Part shown: positions 10,729 through 19,853 of the stretch, piece by piece
Layout of the letters: each line of letters starts with the position of its first letter
How positions within the stretch are numbered: position 1 is the stretch's first letter
Assembly (NCBI GenBank): GCA_903922735.1
Contig: CAIXUZ010000038.1
Span: forward strand, 62,001 to 126,000
DNA length: 64,000 nt
Direction: 5' to 3'
Source of the DNA: an uncultured Verrucomicrobia subdivision 3 bacterium
GTDB taxonomy: Bacteria; Verrucomicrobiota; Verrucomicrobiia; Limisphaerales; UBA11358
Made by a program: the position numbers and the translations under genes
The notes under the pieces: model-generated
The model's database searches: none
The model's input: only the letters and a program-made list of their open reading frames with translations
Told to the model about the DNA's origin: nothing

Positions 10729-11595
10729 ATGAATCGATTGCACCAATCCCGGCCGGATTGTTTTTTGCGCCGTGCTTTTACGCTCATCGAGCTGCTGGTC
10801 GTGATTGCCATCATCGCCATTCTCGCGGCGATGCTGCTCCCCGCGCTTGCCAAGGCCAAGGCCAAGGCCCAGACCACCACCTGTCTTTCCAATATGCGCC
10901 AGTGGGGCATCGCCATGCATCTCTATGCCTCGGACAACGCGGATCAAATTCCCCGGGATGGAACGGATCAAGCCAAGACCTATTCTGTCTACTCCTCTGC
11001 CACCACCGGCCCCGGCACGCCGAACGATCCGCTGGCGTGGTTTAATACGCTCCCCGCTGTGGTCGGCGACAAGCCGTTGTCCAATTACTACGCCATGACC
11101 GGCGGCTACCAGAAAAAATATCCCTTCCCTGGCAACCACGTTGGCAAAATCTGGATGTGCCCGGTGGCCAAGGGGGAAGGGGAGACTTTTCTGCAAAGCG
11201 GCAGATATGGATTCTTCAGCGTTTGCATGAACATTGACTTGAAGGACACCTCGCCCATCGGCAGTTCCTATACCGCCCTGTCCTATCCCTCCATGCCCAA
11301 GCTTGGCAATGTTCCGAAAACGAGCGCCACGGTCCTGTTGACCGAACAAGCCTTTGGCCCGACTTCCGAGGCGATCCTGCCCAGCGGCAATGACGCCAAC
11401 GGGATTTTCCCCTGCGCTCGCAGCTATCGTTTCCCCAAACGGCACGGCGGCACGGGCGGCATTCTGGTGTTTCTAGACGGCCACTCCAGCTTCTACCAGC
11501 GCAACTATGTGACCAACGGCGCCGCCGACGACAGCGGGGCCAACCGGGCCGAGCGAAACAATGCGGACATCATTTGGAACATCTACCGCAACTAA
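10729..11595 (+). CDS. Prepilin-type N-terminal cleavage/methylation domain protein
   Basis: 288 residues from ATG 10729; an upstream in-frame ATG at 10636 would put about 30 extra residues before the leader and is rejected. The leader [16 protein letters not shown] is followed by [21 protein letters not shown], the class III signal of type IV pilins and pseudopilins. The residue before the cleavage site is Ala instead of the usual Gly. The rest resembles the DUF1559-like pseudopilins abundant in Planctomycetes and Verrucomicrobiota, with a C-terminal [14 protein letters not shown] close to the H-X9-DG signature, but one residue longer. It is probably membrane-anchored and exported; its role is unknown. 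Confidence 0.85.
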   Translation: MNRLHQSRPDCFLRRAFTLIELLVVIAIIAILAAMLLPALAKAKAKAQTTTCLSNMRQWGIAMHLYASDNADQIPRDGTDQAKTYSVYSSATTGPGTPNDPLAWFNTLPAVVGDKPLSNYYAMTGGYQKKYPFPGNHVGKIWMCPVAKGEGETFLQSGRYGFFSVCMNIDLKDTSPIGSSYTALSYPSMPKLGNVPKTSATVLLTEQAFGPTSEAILPSGNDANGIFPCARSYRFPKRHGGTGGILVFLDGHSSFYQRNYVTNGAADDSGANRAERNNADIIWNIYRN

Positions 11596-11635
11596 ATTCT
11601 CATTAACAACTCAAACCCCAACCAATGCAAAACTC

Positions 11636-14600
11636 ATGAAGTCATACCTCAAAAAAATCGGCAGTCTGCTCGCCCTCGGCTTGGTGGCCGTCGGGGCAAG
11701 CGCCACAACCATCCTTCAGGATAATTTTGATAGCTATGCCATCGGGGCATTGCCGACCAATAATATCACTACTAGCCCTTGGCTTGGAATTTCCGGAAGT
11801 CCCCTGACAGGAATTCAAGTGGTATCCGACCCAACGAGTGTCAGCGCCAATGCCCTTCAAGTCTCGCAATCCCTCACGCTGGATATTCAAGCCCGCTTTT
11901 CAACCAACTCCCTTCCCGGCATTACCTCCATCGCCGACGTGACGACCACCAATGTGTATATACCGAACTCGCAGACCAACCTTACTTATGGGTTCAGCCC
12001 CAGCAATTCTGTCAATGCGCTCTATGCCAGCATGAAATTGTATGTGACGACCATTCCCAATGTTGCCAGCGGCAGTCAGACTTACTTTACGCACTTTACA
12101 GGAGACGCTAATAATTTCAGGGCCAAAGTGTTCTTGATTACAAATGGTGCGGCTCCAGGAAGTTTTCGCATTGCGGTTCAAAATGGCGGCAACGCAATCA
12201 CCAACGTCATTCCGACGGACTTCAATCCCTCTACAGCCTACACTTTGGTCTCTCGCTATGTTTTACGCACCGGTTCCAGCACCGTTTGGGTGAATCCGGC
12301 CAATGAGGTTTCTGGAACCAGTCTCACCGCACAGGATTCATCCACCGCGGTGAATATCAACGCCTATGGTTTCCGCCAAAACACCGGTGAAGGCATCATT
12401 GATGTGGATAATCTGATCATCGGCACCTCTTTCGCCGATGTTGTGCCGGGCAGCGTCAATCCTCCCACCGTGGTGATTCAGCCCCAGGATAACATTACCG
12501 TATTTGTCGGGCAAACCGTGTCCTTTACCAACCTGGCCACCGGCGATGCCACCATCAGTTACCAGTGGTATTACAACACCAACACCCCGCTGGCCAATAA
12601 TCTGGGTTCCATATCCGGGACCACCACCCCGATCCTGACGCTGACCAATCTCGCCCTCATCCAGTCCGGCACCTATTCCTGTGTCTCCTCTAATGCGGCT
12701 GGCACCAATGTCACCCGCTACGCCAACCTTCTCGTGAACAACGTGCCGGTGCCGCCCACCATCACCAACCAGCCCGCCGGCGGCACCTATACCCTCGGGG
12801 ATACCGTCACTTTGACCGTTGGGGCCTACGGCCTGCCGGTGCCGGCCTACCAGTGGAAATTTGTCACGAACGGCGTCACCAACCTCATCACTGGTGCCAC
12901 CAGCCCGACCTATTCTTTCACGGCCACCAACGTCAACCAGTCCGGTTCGTATTTTGTCACCCTCACCAATACGGTGGGGATCAGCAACAGTGTTCTGGCG
13001 GCGGTTCAGGTGAATCTGCCGACCCTCATGAATATATCCACTTTACGCAGCATGGTGGATCCCGGCACTTACGCGCCGACGAACATTGCGGCCTTGGTTT
13101 CCGCTCAGGGCATTGTGACCACCTGGACCAACATGAGCACTGGCGGCGCCTCTTTCTTCATGCAGGACAGCACGGCCGGCATCAACGTTTTCTGGGCCGG
13201 CGCTGCCGCGGCCAGCAACGTGCCCCCGGCCGGCGCGCTGGTGCGCGTTGTCGCCCCCCTGAGCAGCTTTAACAACTTGCTGGAATTGAACCCCAATTCC
13301 ACCAACATGCTCCACAGCGTGACCGTGATCAGCACGGGCAATCCGCTGCCCACCCCCCAGCCTTTGGTGTTTGATCCCAATGTCCTCAACAATCTGGCCG
13401 CCATGAAAACGCTGGAAGGCAGCTACTTTGTGGCTTCCAATGTCACCCTGACCGCCGGTGCCAACTTTATCTCCGGCAACAACGAAGCCATCACCAACAA
13501 TGTCTATGGGAAAAAGACGAACACCATGTTTGGGCTGACTTTCACCAACGATCAGGGCCAGACGGCCACCCTTTTTGTCAATGCTTACGTAGGCATCGCG
13601 GGACAGGCCAAGCCCTCCGGCCCGGTGACGATTTTTGGCGTCTTGGGCAATTACAAAAACCTCTTTGAATTCACCCCCAGCCGCTTTGAAGACATTGTCT
13701 CGTATGATCATTCGACCAATGTTCTTTCCAACGCCCGCAAAGGCGATCTGGCCGCCAACACCTACACCGAATTGGTGCTGCGTCCGGGCGAAACCCTGAC
13801 TACCCGTGTCAGCATCGCGGATGCGGCCGGCGGCACCATTACCCTCACCCCCGTTCTCTCCGGCCTGTCTGCCAACTCCAGCTGGACGAAAATCACCAAC
13901 GGGCTGACGGCCACCGGGCTTTTCACCTTCACCCCCACCCAGGCGGATGCGGGCGTTAATTACACGATGCAATTGAACGTCGTCAGCACCGCGGGAACGG
14001 CCTATACCAAGACCTTCACCGTCTATGTGCCGACCGCCAGCGAACAGTCCATGGCCATCAGCGAATTCCTCGCCAACCCGGCCACTAACAGTAGCGCGGC
14101 ACATTTCAACCCGCTGAAGCGCGCCACGGACACCATCGGCATCAGCACCAACGACCAATATGTGGAAATCGCGAACATGTCCGGTTCCGACCTCGGACCG
14201 TACAACTGGACCTTGGACAATGGCATTGTTTCCAAACCCATCTTCGATTCCAACGGCGGCGATGGCAGTGGTTACCCCGTGTCCGCTGCCAACTCGTTGG
14301 TCGTCTACGGCGGCAATGCTGCGGAAGCTCACGGCCTGGCTACTCCCGCGGCCAAAAGCACCGGCCTGTTGTTGCCCACAACCGGCAGCGGGCTTTTGGT
14401 TTTGCGCAACATGAGCGGCCTCATCATTGACCGTGTGGTCTATTCCGCCGGCGATCTGTCCACCAATGGTTCGCTCGCGCGGTTCCCCACCATCAACAGT
14501 GCTTTCGTGCCGCAGAACTACGTCAGCACCAATCGCGTCACCCCCGGCGCGCAATATGACGGCGGTGCGTGGTCGGCGGCCACCTCCGTTCCGCAGGGCG

Positions 14601-14809
14601 TCACCCCGGTTAGCGTCGGTGTGACCAATAATCAGGTGTTCCTCAAATTCACCGCCAACACCACCAAGGCCTCGACTCTGTGGCGCGCGGATAATGTGAC
14701 GGATTCCTTCACGGTCGTGAACGGCGGACAATTCGCTTCGCCCGCTGCGACCTTTACCGAAACCAACCTGCCGAGCAAACGGTTCTATTTCATCACCACC
14801 CAGCAGTAA
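11636..14809 (+). CDS. Secreted Ig-like/lamin-tail domain protein
   Basis: 1057 residues from ATG 11636 (MKSYLKKIGSLLALGLVAVGASA signal peptide); this ATG lies 41 bp after the prepilin-like gene. Residues about 25-280 form a beta-rich sandwich. Two Ig-like repeats follow at about 295-390 (LALIQSGTYSCVSSNAAG) and 395-485 (NQSGSYFVTLTNTVG). About residues 490-720 resemble an OB-fold found in extracellular nucleases (ALVSAQGIVTTW). A lamin-tail domain lies at about 830-985 (MAISEFLANPATN, DQYVEIANMSG). The C-terminus is short and aromatic (RFYFITTQQ) without a sorting signal I recognise. It is probably extracellular or surface-bound; no catalytic residues could be assigned. A strong terminator follows. 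Confidence 0.75.
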   Translation: MKSYLKKIGSLLALGLVAVGASATTILQDNFDSYAIGALPTNNITTSPWLGISGSPLTGIQVVSDPTSVSANALQVSQSLTLDIQARFSTNSLPGITSIADVTTTNVYIPNSQTNLTYGFSPSNSVNALYASMKLYVTTIPNVASGSQTYFTHFTGDANNFRAKVFLITNGAAPGSFRIAVQNGGNAITNVIPTDFNPSTAYTLVSRYVLRTGSSTVWVNPANEVSGTSLTAQDSSTAVNINAYGFRQNTGEGIIDVDNLIIGTSFADVVPGSVNPPTVVIQPQDNITVFVGQTVSFTNLATGDATISYQWYYNTNTPLANNLGSISGTTTPILTLTNLALIQSGTYSCVSSNAAGTNVTRYANLLVNNVPVPPTITNQPAGGTYTLGDTVTLTVGAYGLPVPAYQWKFVTNGVTNLITGATSPTYSFTATNVNQSGSYFVTLTNTVGISNSVLAAVQVNLPTLMNISTLRSMVDPGTYAPTNIAALVSAQGIVTTWTNMSTGGASFFMQDSTAGINVFWAGAAAASNVPPAGALVRVVAPLSSFNNLLELNPNSTNMLHSVTVISTGNPLPTPQPLVFDPNVLNNLAAMKTLEGSYFVASNVTLTAGANFISGNNEAITNNVYGKKTNTMFGLTFTNDQGQTATLFVNAYVGIAGQAKPSGPVTIFGVLGNYKNLFEFTPSRFEDIVSYDHSTNVLSNARKGDLAANTYTELVLRPGETLTTRVSIADAAGGTITLTPVLSGLSANSSWTKITNGLTATGLFTFTPTQADAGVNYTMQLNVVSTAGTAYTKTFTVYVPTASEQSMAISEFLANPATNSSAAHFNPLKRATDTIGISTNDQYVEIANMSGSDLGPYNWTLDNGIVSKPIFDSNGGDGSGYPVSAANSLVVYGGNAAEAHGLATPAAKSTGLLLPTTGSGLLVLRNMSGLIIDRVVYSAGDLSTNGSLARFPTINSAFVPQNYVSTNRVTPGAQYDGGAWSAATSVPQGVTPVSVGVTNNQVFLKFTANTTKASTLWRADNVTDSFTVVNGGQFASPAATFTETNLPSKRFYFITTQQ

Positions 14810-14829
14810 CGGGTGGCAGACCGATCACG

Positions 14830-14860
14830 AGGGCGGCCAGCAATGGCCGCCCTTTTTCTT
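14830..14860 (+). terminator. Rho-independent terminator after the Ig/lamin-tail gene
   Basis: A perfect 9-bp stem GGGCGGCCA/TGGCCGCCC (14831-14839 and 14844-14852) encloses a GCAA tetraloop and is followed by TTTTTCTTTG. It lies 21 bp after the stop codon. Confidence 0.9.
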
Positions 14861-14884
14861 TGCCATTGCGGTCAGGCAACGAGA

Positions 14885-14926
14885 CAAAAACTCCCGCAAT
14901 CGTCGCTTTTGGACGGTTGCGGGAGT
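14885..14926 (-). terminator. Rho-independent terminator of leuB
   Basis: Read on the minus strand, a 15-bp stem with one wobble position (14926-14912 pairing with 14904-14890) is followed by TTTTTGTCTC. It lies 24 bp after the leuB stop codon. Confidence 0.88.
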
Positions 14927-14949
14927 GTTCTGCCAGCGCAGAACTTTTG

Positions 14950-16056
14950 TCAAATCGCCGCCGCAATCGCGTCGCCCATCTGTGTGGTGCCGACCTTCTT
15001 CGCGGTCGTTTCGAGCGGATTGTAAATGTCACCGGTGCGATTACCCGCGTTGATGGCCTTGCTCACTGCCGCTTCAATCGCCGCCGCCGCTTCGTTCAAA
15101 CCAAAGCTGTGCCGCAGCATCAGCGCGCTCGACAGGATTTGCGCGATGGGATTCGCCAGATTTTTGCCCGCGATATCCGGCGCCGTGCCGCCGGCGGGTT
15201 CGTAGAAACCGAAAGTCTGATTGCCGTTCGTCGCGCCCAGGCTCGCGCTCGGCAGCATCCCTAGCGAACCGCCCAGCGCCGCCGCCTCGTCGCTCAGGAT
15301 GTCGCCGAACATGTTTTCGCACAGCATCACGTCGAACTGCGTCGGCTTGAGCATCAGCTGCATCGCGCCGTTGTCCACGAACATGTGGTCCAGCGTCACG
15401 GCCGGATATTGCTTGCCGATGCGCGTGACGGTTTCGCGCCACAGGATGCCGTTTTCCAGCACGTTCGCCTTGTCAATGCTCGTCAATTTCTTCCGGCGCA
15501 ACTGTGCGGCCTTGAAGGCGACGTGCGCGATCCGCTCGATCTCGGACGTGGTGTAAACCATCGTGTCAATCGCGCGCTGCTGGCCATCGGGGAGCGTCTC
15601 GGTCTTCTTGGGCTGGCCGAAATACATGCCGCCCGTCAGCTCGCGCACGACCAGAATATCAATGCCGTCGCCCTGGCGTTCCTTCGCCAGCGGGCAGGCG
15701 TGGGCGAGCACTTTCGGCAGCGAGACGGGGCGTAGATTGGCGAACAGGCCGAATTCCTTGCGCAGCCGCAGCAGCGCGGCGCGTTCGGGCCGCTCTTCCT
15801 TGGGAATCGTCGGGTCACGATCCGGCAGGCCGACGGAGCCGAACAAAATGGAGTCCGATTTCTTGCACAGCGCCAGCGTGGCGTCGGGCAGCGCCTTGCC
15901 GGCGGCGTCAATGCCCGCCCAGCCGACCGGCGCTTCGGTGATGTTGAGGGCAAAGCCAAATTTCTTTTCCGTGGCGCGGAGAACCTTGATGGCCTCGCGC
16001 ATGACTTCGTTGCCGATGCCGTCGCCCGCGAGCGCTGCGATGTTGTAAGTTTTCAT
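14950..16056 (-). CDS. leuB: 3-isopropylmalate dehydrogenase
   Basis: 368 residues, standard length. LeuB oxidises and decarboxylates 3-isopropylmalate with NAD in leucine synthesis. Features: N-terminal AALAGDGIGNEVM, the RELTGGMYFG substrate loop, the DHMFVDNGAMQLM segment, LSDEAAALGGSLGMLPSASLG with the metal-binding Asp, and EPAGGTAPDIAGKNLANP with the NAD-binding region. The related isocitrate and tartrate dehydrogenases are excluded by the leucine-type ELTGG loop. No other leu genes are in the window. An inverted repeat begins 19 bp upstream of the start, and a terminator lies just downstream. Confidence 0.93.
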   Translation of the reverse strand: MKTYNIAALAGDGIGNEVMREAIKVLRATEKKFGFALNITEAPVGWAGIDAAGKALPDATLALCKKSDSILFGSVGLPDRDPTIPKEERPERAALLRLRKEFGLFANLRPVSLPKVLAHACPLAKERQGDGIDILVVRELTGGMYFGQPKKTETLPDGQQRAIDTMVYTTSEIERIAHVAFKAAQLRRKKLTSIDKANVLENGILWRETVTRIGKQYPAVTLDHMFVDNGAMQLMLKPTQFDVMLCENMFGDILSDEAAALGGSLGMLPSASLGATNGNQTFGFYEPAGGTAPDIAGKNLANPIAQILSSALMLRHSFGLNEAAAAIEAAVSKAINAGNRTGDIYNPLETTAKKVGTTQMGDAIAAAI

Positions 16057-16074
16057 AAAAATGGAGGAAAATTT

Positions 16075-16220
16075 TAACCACGAAACACACGAAACACACG
16101 AAAAGAAATCAGAGCCAGCACCCGGCTGAAGCCGGGTGTTAATGAAACTGGAATTTGGCTGCCAAGAATTGAGATGCGCCCCGCCAAAATTTTTCGTGTG
16201 TTTCGTGTGTTTCGTGGTTA
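16075..16220. repeat. Perfect 30-bp inverted repeat of GTGTTTC units
   Basis: The arm at 16075-16104 (built from CGAAACACA units) and the arm at 16191-16220 are exact reverse complements, with an 86-bp centre. The centre holds a second hairpin, CACCCGGC-TGAA-GCCGGGTG at 16119-16138. A decayed relative occurs at about 19336-19362 upstream of hypB. It fills the divergent gap between leuB and the Nudix gene. Confidence 0.85.
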
Positions 16221-16231
16221 TTGATTTGCCC

Positions 16232-16723
16232 GTGCCGCTTCCCTACAAAATCGCCACGCTGCTCTACGTTTTCAATGAGCGCGATGAAATCCTGCTGCTC
16301 GAACGGGCGCAGGAGCCGAATCGCGGTTTTTGGAGTCCCTGCGGCGGCAAGCTCAAGATGGACCTCGGCGAATCGCCCTACGCCTGCGCCTGCCGCGAGG
16401 CGCACGAGGAAATCGGGCTGGCGCTCAAGCCGTCTGACTTGCACCTGACCGGTCTTATTAGCGAGCACGGCTATCAAGGCCAGACGCATTGGCTCATGTT
16501 TCTCTTCGAGGTGAAGGTGAAATTAAAATTATTGCCGCCGCCGCATCCGGAGGGGCGCTTCGAATTTTTCCCGCGTGAGAAAATCGGCTCTATGAAAATT
16601 CCCCAGACCGATCGCGAGCAGATTTGGCCGTGGTTCTGGCAATATCGCGGCGGCTTCTTCGCCGCGCACTGCCATTGCCATGCGGACGGACGGAACGAGT
16701 GGACGTTGGAGGAGACGAAATGA
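16232..16723 (+). CDS. Nudix hydrolase
   Basis: About 163 residues if GTG 16232 is used; TTG 16226 is equally possible. Starts further upstream (16136) are rejected because they would translate the inverted repeat as FFVCFVCFVV. The Nudix box is GGKLKMDLGES followed by ACREAHEEIGL, with the catalytic REAHEE intact and two extra residues in its first gap. Nudix enzymes cleave nucleoside diphosphates linked to another group; this one could be a (d)NTP sanitising or NADH-like pyrophosphatase, but substrate cannot be told. A repeat pair separates it from tadA. Confidence 0.78.
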   Translation: MPLPYKIATLLYVFNERDEILLLERAQEPNRGFWSPCGGKLKMDLGESPYACACREAHEEIGLALKPSDLHLTGLISEHGYQGQTHWLMFLFEVKVKLKLLPPPHPEGRFEFFPREKIGSMKIPQTDREQIWPWFWQYRGGFFAAHCHCHADGRNEWTLEETK

Positions 16724-16732
16724 AAAAACATC

Positions 16733-16829
16733 GAACATTCAACATTCAACGCCCAACCTGCAATGTGACGGACGGATGTTTATCTGCCTTATTCGACGTT
16801 GAAGGTTGAATGTTGAGCGTTGAATGTTC
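16733..16829. repeat. Inverted pair of ATTCAAC dispersed repeats
   Basis: The arm at 16733-16757 (GAACATTCAACATTCAAC and on) is an imperfect reverse complement of the arm at 16798-16829 (GTTGAAGGTTGAATGTTGAG and on). The motif is of a type that recurs in many genomes and is translated as NIQRPT-like peptides. It lies between the Nudix gene and tadA. Confidence 0.75.
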
Positions 16830-16839
16830 CCCACAAATT

Positions 16840-17334
16840 ATGAGCGACCCCATCATTGACCTGCACAGCGACGATTATTTCATGGGCGAAGCCTTGCGGC
16901 AGGCGGCGAAGGCCTATGAAAAAGGCGAAGTTCCCGTCGGCGCGGTCGTCGTGCGCGAAGGTCGCATCATCGCCCGCGCGTTCAACCAGGTGGAAGAACT
17001 CAAGGACGCCACGGCGCACGCCGAGATGCTCGCGCTCACCCAGGCGGAGAATGCCGTGGGCGACTGGCGGCTGACGGATTGCACGCTTTACGTTACCAAG
17101 GAACCCTGCCCGATGTGCGCGGGGGCCGTGGTGCATACGCGGCTGGCGCGGGTGGTGTTCGGCGCGGGCGACCCGAAGGGCGGCGCAGCGGGCGGGGCGT
17201 TGAATCTCCTGCAGTTTCCCACCTTGAACCACCGCTGCGAGATCACGTCGGGCGTGCGGCTGGAGGAATGCCGGGAAATGCTGAAAAGTTTTTTTGCCGA
17301 ACAGCGCGCGGCGAAGAAAAACGGCGAGCCCTGA
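16840..17334 (+). CDS. tadA: tRNA-specific adenosine deaminase
   Basis: 164 residues from ATG 16840; the frame runs upstream to 16810 only through the dispersed repeat. TadA converts A34 to inosine in tRNA-Arg(ACG). The cytidine-deaminase fold is marked by TAHAEMLAL, with zinc-ligand His and catalytic Glu, and KEPCPMCAGAVV, with the two zinc-ligand Cys. GAGDPKGGAAGG and the C-terminal EECREMLKSFF also match the family. The gene converges on dprA with a 10-bp gap. A guanine deaminase is less likely given the PCPMCAGA context and length. Confidence 0.9.
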   Translation: MSDPIIDLHSDDYFMGEALRQAAKAYEKGEVPVGAVVVREGRIIARAFNQVEELKDATAHAEMLALTQAENAVGDWRLTDCTLYVTKEPCPMCAGAVVHTRLARVVFGAGDPKGGAAGGALNLLQFPTLNHRCEITSGVRLEECREMLKSFFAEQRAAKKNGEP

Positions 17335-17344
17335 CGGCACCGAT

Positions 17345-18454
17345 TCACCGGATCCGCACGAACATCTTTCCCGGCAACTGTTTCACCAGCCGCTTCATCT
17401 CCAGGCTGAACAGCGCCACGCTCACCGCCGAGCTGGGCAGGCCGCTGGCCCGGATGATTTCGTCAATGCTCATTTCGTCATCCGCCTGCATCACGGCCAA
17501 AACCTTTTGCTCGTTCCCGTTTAATTCCAGCGCGGGCAAAACGCCGATTTCGCCCGCCGACGGCGGACGGTTGCTGGCGGGAAAAAGATATTCAAACTCG
17601 CTCAGGATATCCTCGACGCCTTCGCACAGCTTGGCGCCTTTCTTGATGAGATCGTGGCAGCCCTTGCTGCGCGGCGAATCAATTCTTCCCGGCACCGCAA
17701 AAATCTGCCGCCCGTATTCCGTCGCAAAATTCGCCGTGATGAGCGCGCCGCTGCTGAGGTTCGCCTCGACCACGACCGTTCCCAGCGTCATGCCCGCCAC
17801 GATGCGGTTGCGGATGGGAAAACTCTGCTTGTCGGCCGGCCGGTTGAAGGGAAACTGCGTGATCACCGCGCCGTTCGCGGCGATGCGCTCGAAGAGTTCC
17901 GCATTCTCCGGCGGCCAGACCAGATTGATCCCGGTTCCCAAAACGGCAATCGTCCGCCCCTTGCCGCTCAATGCGCCCTGATGCGCCGCCGTGTCAATGC
18001 CGCGCGCGCCGCCGCTCACCACGGTGACGCCGGTGTAGGCGAGCTGATACGCCAGCTTGCGTGCCGTCTCGATGCCGTAATGCGTCGTCATGCGCGAGCC
18101 GACCATCGCCACGGCGTTCTTGTCCTTCGCCGTCAGTTCCCCTTTGACGTAAAGGCAGAGCGGCGGATCGTAAATCTCCCGCAGCGACGGCGGGTAATTC
18201 TCATCCGAGGAAATCAGAACGTGGCAGCCGAAATCCGCGATGCGCTTCAGCTCGCCGGCGAGGTCCGTGGATTTCTCCCAGTTGGCAATGTTTTCCGCCG
18301 TGTCTTCGCCGATGTTGTGGACGCGGGTGAGTTCGTGTTTGGCGGCGGCCAGGATTTGCGGCGCGTCGCCGAAATGTTCCAGCAGCGACCGGGCGCGCAC
18401 CGGCCCGACCCCTTCAATCATGTTCAGCGCGATGAGTGCTTCGCGGGAATCCAT
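17345..18454 (-). CDS. dprA: DNA-processing protein DprA
   Basis: 369 residues. DprA binds incoming single-stranded DNA in natural transformation and loads RecA. The N-terminus has an HhH/SAM-like region (MIEGVGPVRARSLLEHFG). The Rossmann fold shows VGSRMTTHYGIETARKLA, VVSGGARGIDTAAHQGAL, AVLGTGINLVWPPEN and SFPIRNRIVAGMTLGTVVVEA. A C-terminal winged-helix domain (about 300-365) is present. No other competence gene is in the window, though the prepilin-like gene at 10729 might be relevant. The gene lies 54 bp after hypB on the same strand. Confidence 0.92.
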   Translation of the reverse strand: MDSREALIALNMIEGVGPVRARSLLEHFGDAPQILAAAKHELTRVHNIGEDTAENIANWEKSTDLAGELKRIADFGCHVLISSDENYPPSLREIYDPPLCLYVKGELTAKDKNAVAMVGSRMTTHYGIETARKLAYQLAYTGVTVVSGGARGIDTAAHQGALSGKGRTIAVLGTGINLVWPPENAELFERIAANGAVITQFPFNRPADKQSFPIRNRIVAGMTLGTVVVEANLSSGALITANFATEYGRQIFAVPGRIDSPRSKGCHDLIKKGAKLCEGVEDILSEFEYLFPASNRPPSAGEIGVLPALELNGNEQKVLAVMQADDEMSIDEIIRASGLPSSAVSVALFSLEMKRLVKQLPGKMFVRIR

Positions 18455-18508
18455 GCCGTTTGATAACGGCTACCGCGGCGGGCGGCAAGCAAACTTTCGC
18501 GGGGGAAA

Positions 18509-19318
18509 CTATGCCTTCGCCTTGCGCGCCAGCAGATAATCGCACCAGGCTTTCATGCCGTCGCCGGTGCGGGAGGAAAGCTCGAAGATTTCAGCGTGGG
18601 GCGCGGCCTGCCGGATGTTTTTCAGCGCCAGTTCGCGGTCAAACCCCGCTGCCGCCGACATGTCCGTCTTCGTCACCACCACCGCGTCGGCGGAATGGAA
18701 CATCGGCGGATATTTCAGCGGCTTGTCCTCGCCTTCGGTCACGGAATGCAGCACCACGCGCAGCGCCTCGCCGAGGTCGAACGACGCGGGGCAGACGAGG
18801 TTGCCGACATTTTCGATGATGAGCAGATCGAGCGCGCGCAAATCCAGCTGCTTCATCGCCTCGGCCACCATGCCGGCTTCCAGATGGCAGAGCGTGCCGG
18901 TGGCGATTTGCACGACCGGCGCGCCGGTGGTGCGGAGCCGCGCGGCGTCGTTATCCGTGGCGAGGTCGCCCACGATGACGCCGCAGCGCAGGCGGCCTTT
19001 CAATTCGTTCAGCGTTTTCGTGAGCAGCGCCGTCTTGCCCGCGCCGGGCGAGGAAACGACGTTCAGCACCAGCAGGTTCAGGGCTTGGAAGGCGCCGCGG
19101 TTTTGCTCCGCCGCGCGGTCGTTGGCGCTCAGGATGCCGGTGTTCAGGTTCAGGATCTGGTGCGGATGCGCATGGCCATGGGCGTGACTGTGCGCAGGGC
19201 CGTGATCATGCGCGTGGGTGAGCACCGTGCCGTCCGGCAGCGTATGGGTGTGCGATTCGACTTTCCGGTCGCCCACCTGGTAGGGACCGGGCTTGGAGCA
19301 GCCACATTCCTGACACAT
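18509..19318 (-). CDS. hypB: Hydrogenase nickel incorporation protein HypB
   Basis: 269 residues. HypB is a GTPase that stores nickel and delivers it to [NiFe]-hydrogenase (or urease) maturation with HypA. The N-terminal [10 protein letters not shown] carries the high-affinity Cys site; a His-rich stretch (residues about 23-53, many HxH) is a nickel store. The P-loop is [11 protein letters not shown], followed by GDLATDNDA, the zinc/nickel-binding [26 protein letters not shown] and the guanine-specificity VTKTD. No hydrogenase structural gene is in the window. Its partner hypA is about 2.3 kb away with an accessory segment between them. Confidence 0.93.
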   Translation of the reverse strand: MCQECGCSKPGPYQVGDRKVESHTHTLPDGTVLTHAHDHGPAHSHAHGHAHPHQILNLNTGILSANDRAAEQNRGAFQALNLLVLNVVSSPGAGKTALLTKTLNELKGRLRCGVIVGDLATDNDAARLRTTGAPVVQIATGTLCHLEAGMVAEAMKQLDLRALDLLIIENVGNLVCPASFDLGEALRVVLHSVTEGEDKPLKYPPMFHSADAVVVTKTDMSAAAGFDRELALKNIRQAAPHAEIFELSSRTGDGMKAWCDYLLARKAKA

Positions 19319-19508
19319 AAATCAATGGTAACTTAACCGCGAAAGACCCGAAACACACGCAAGAAAGTGAGCCGCTTCCCAGACCTCAGGCTGAGCCACG
19401 CGGACGGAGACGCTGACCGAATAAAACCAAAAAAAACCTTTTAAGAAAAAAATGAAACCCTTCACTTAACGCTTGACCGATGAACCCTCATAGGAGGCGT
19501 TGCGGCTC

Positions 19509-19853
19509 TCATGCAAAAAGATTCTGAATGTCGGCTGTCTTCAAGGCAATGCCGGGCGTCAATAGGCGTGCCATAACTGTGTCATCTGGCTGGTCAAACG
19601 AAACCTTCTGAACAAGTCGAAAAACCTTGGGATGAGCAGCGCAAAGAATCTCGGTGTATCGGACTAAAATCTCGAACCGCTCTCGCTTCTGAATCTCGGT
19701 GAGCTTGCTATCTCTGTCCCAAACCCATCCCTTCAGGAGCTTAACAATAACACTGCCAGCACCGCCCTTGGCGCACCACAAATCGCAAGCGTCAATCATC
19801 CTGCAAAAGTCCCGGATGTGTGGCGGACTATCAATCTCTGGTGCGGTAATCAT
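19509..19853 (-). CDS. Hypothetical protein, accessory
   Basis: 114 residues, no family recognised. The sequence is mixed alpha/beta-like with no signal peptide or membrane segment; it contains FCRMIDACDLWCAKGG and ERFEILVRYTEIL, which read like a compact helical cytoplasmic protein. Base composition is visibly less GC-rich than hypB or dprA. The gene is enclosed by AGGCGTTGC (19494-19502) and its exact complement GCAACGCCT (19855-19863), and TTAGGC sits directly upstream of the start. This could be a relic gene cassette. Start ATG at 19853 is supported only by length. Confidence 0.5.
   Translation of the reverse strand: MITAPEIDSPPHIRDFCRMIDACDLWCAKGGAGSVIVKLLKGWVWDRDSKLTEIQKRERFEILVRYTEILCAAHPKVFRLVQKVSFDQPDDTVMARLLTPGIALKTADIQNLFA

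Noticed and set aside
13043..14731. 562-residue antisense reading frame inside the Ig/lamin-tail gene
   Set aside because: It is a long but composition-driven shadow (Gly/Arg/His-rich), with no recognisable domain and fully within a coherent secreted-protein frame.
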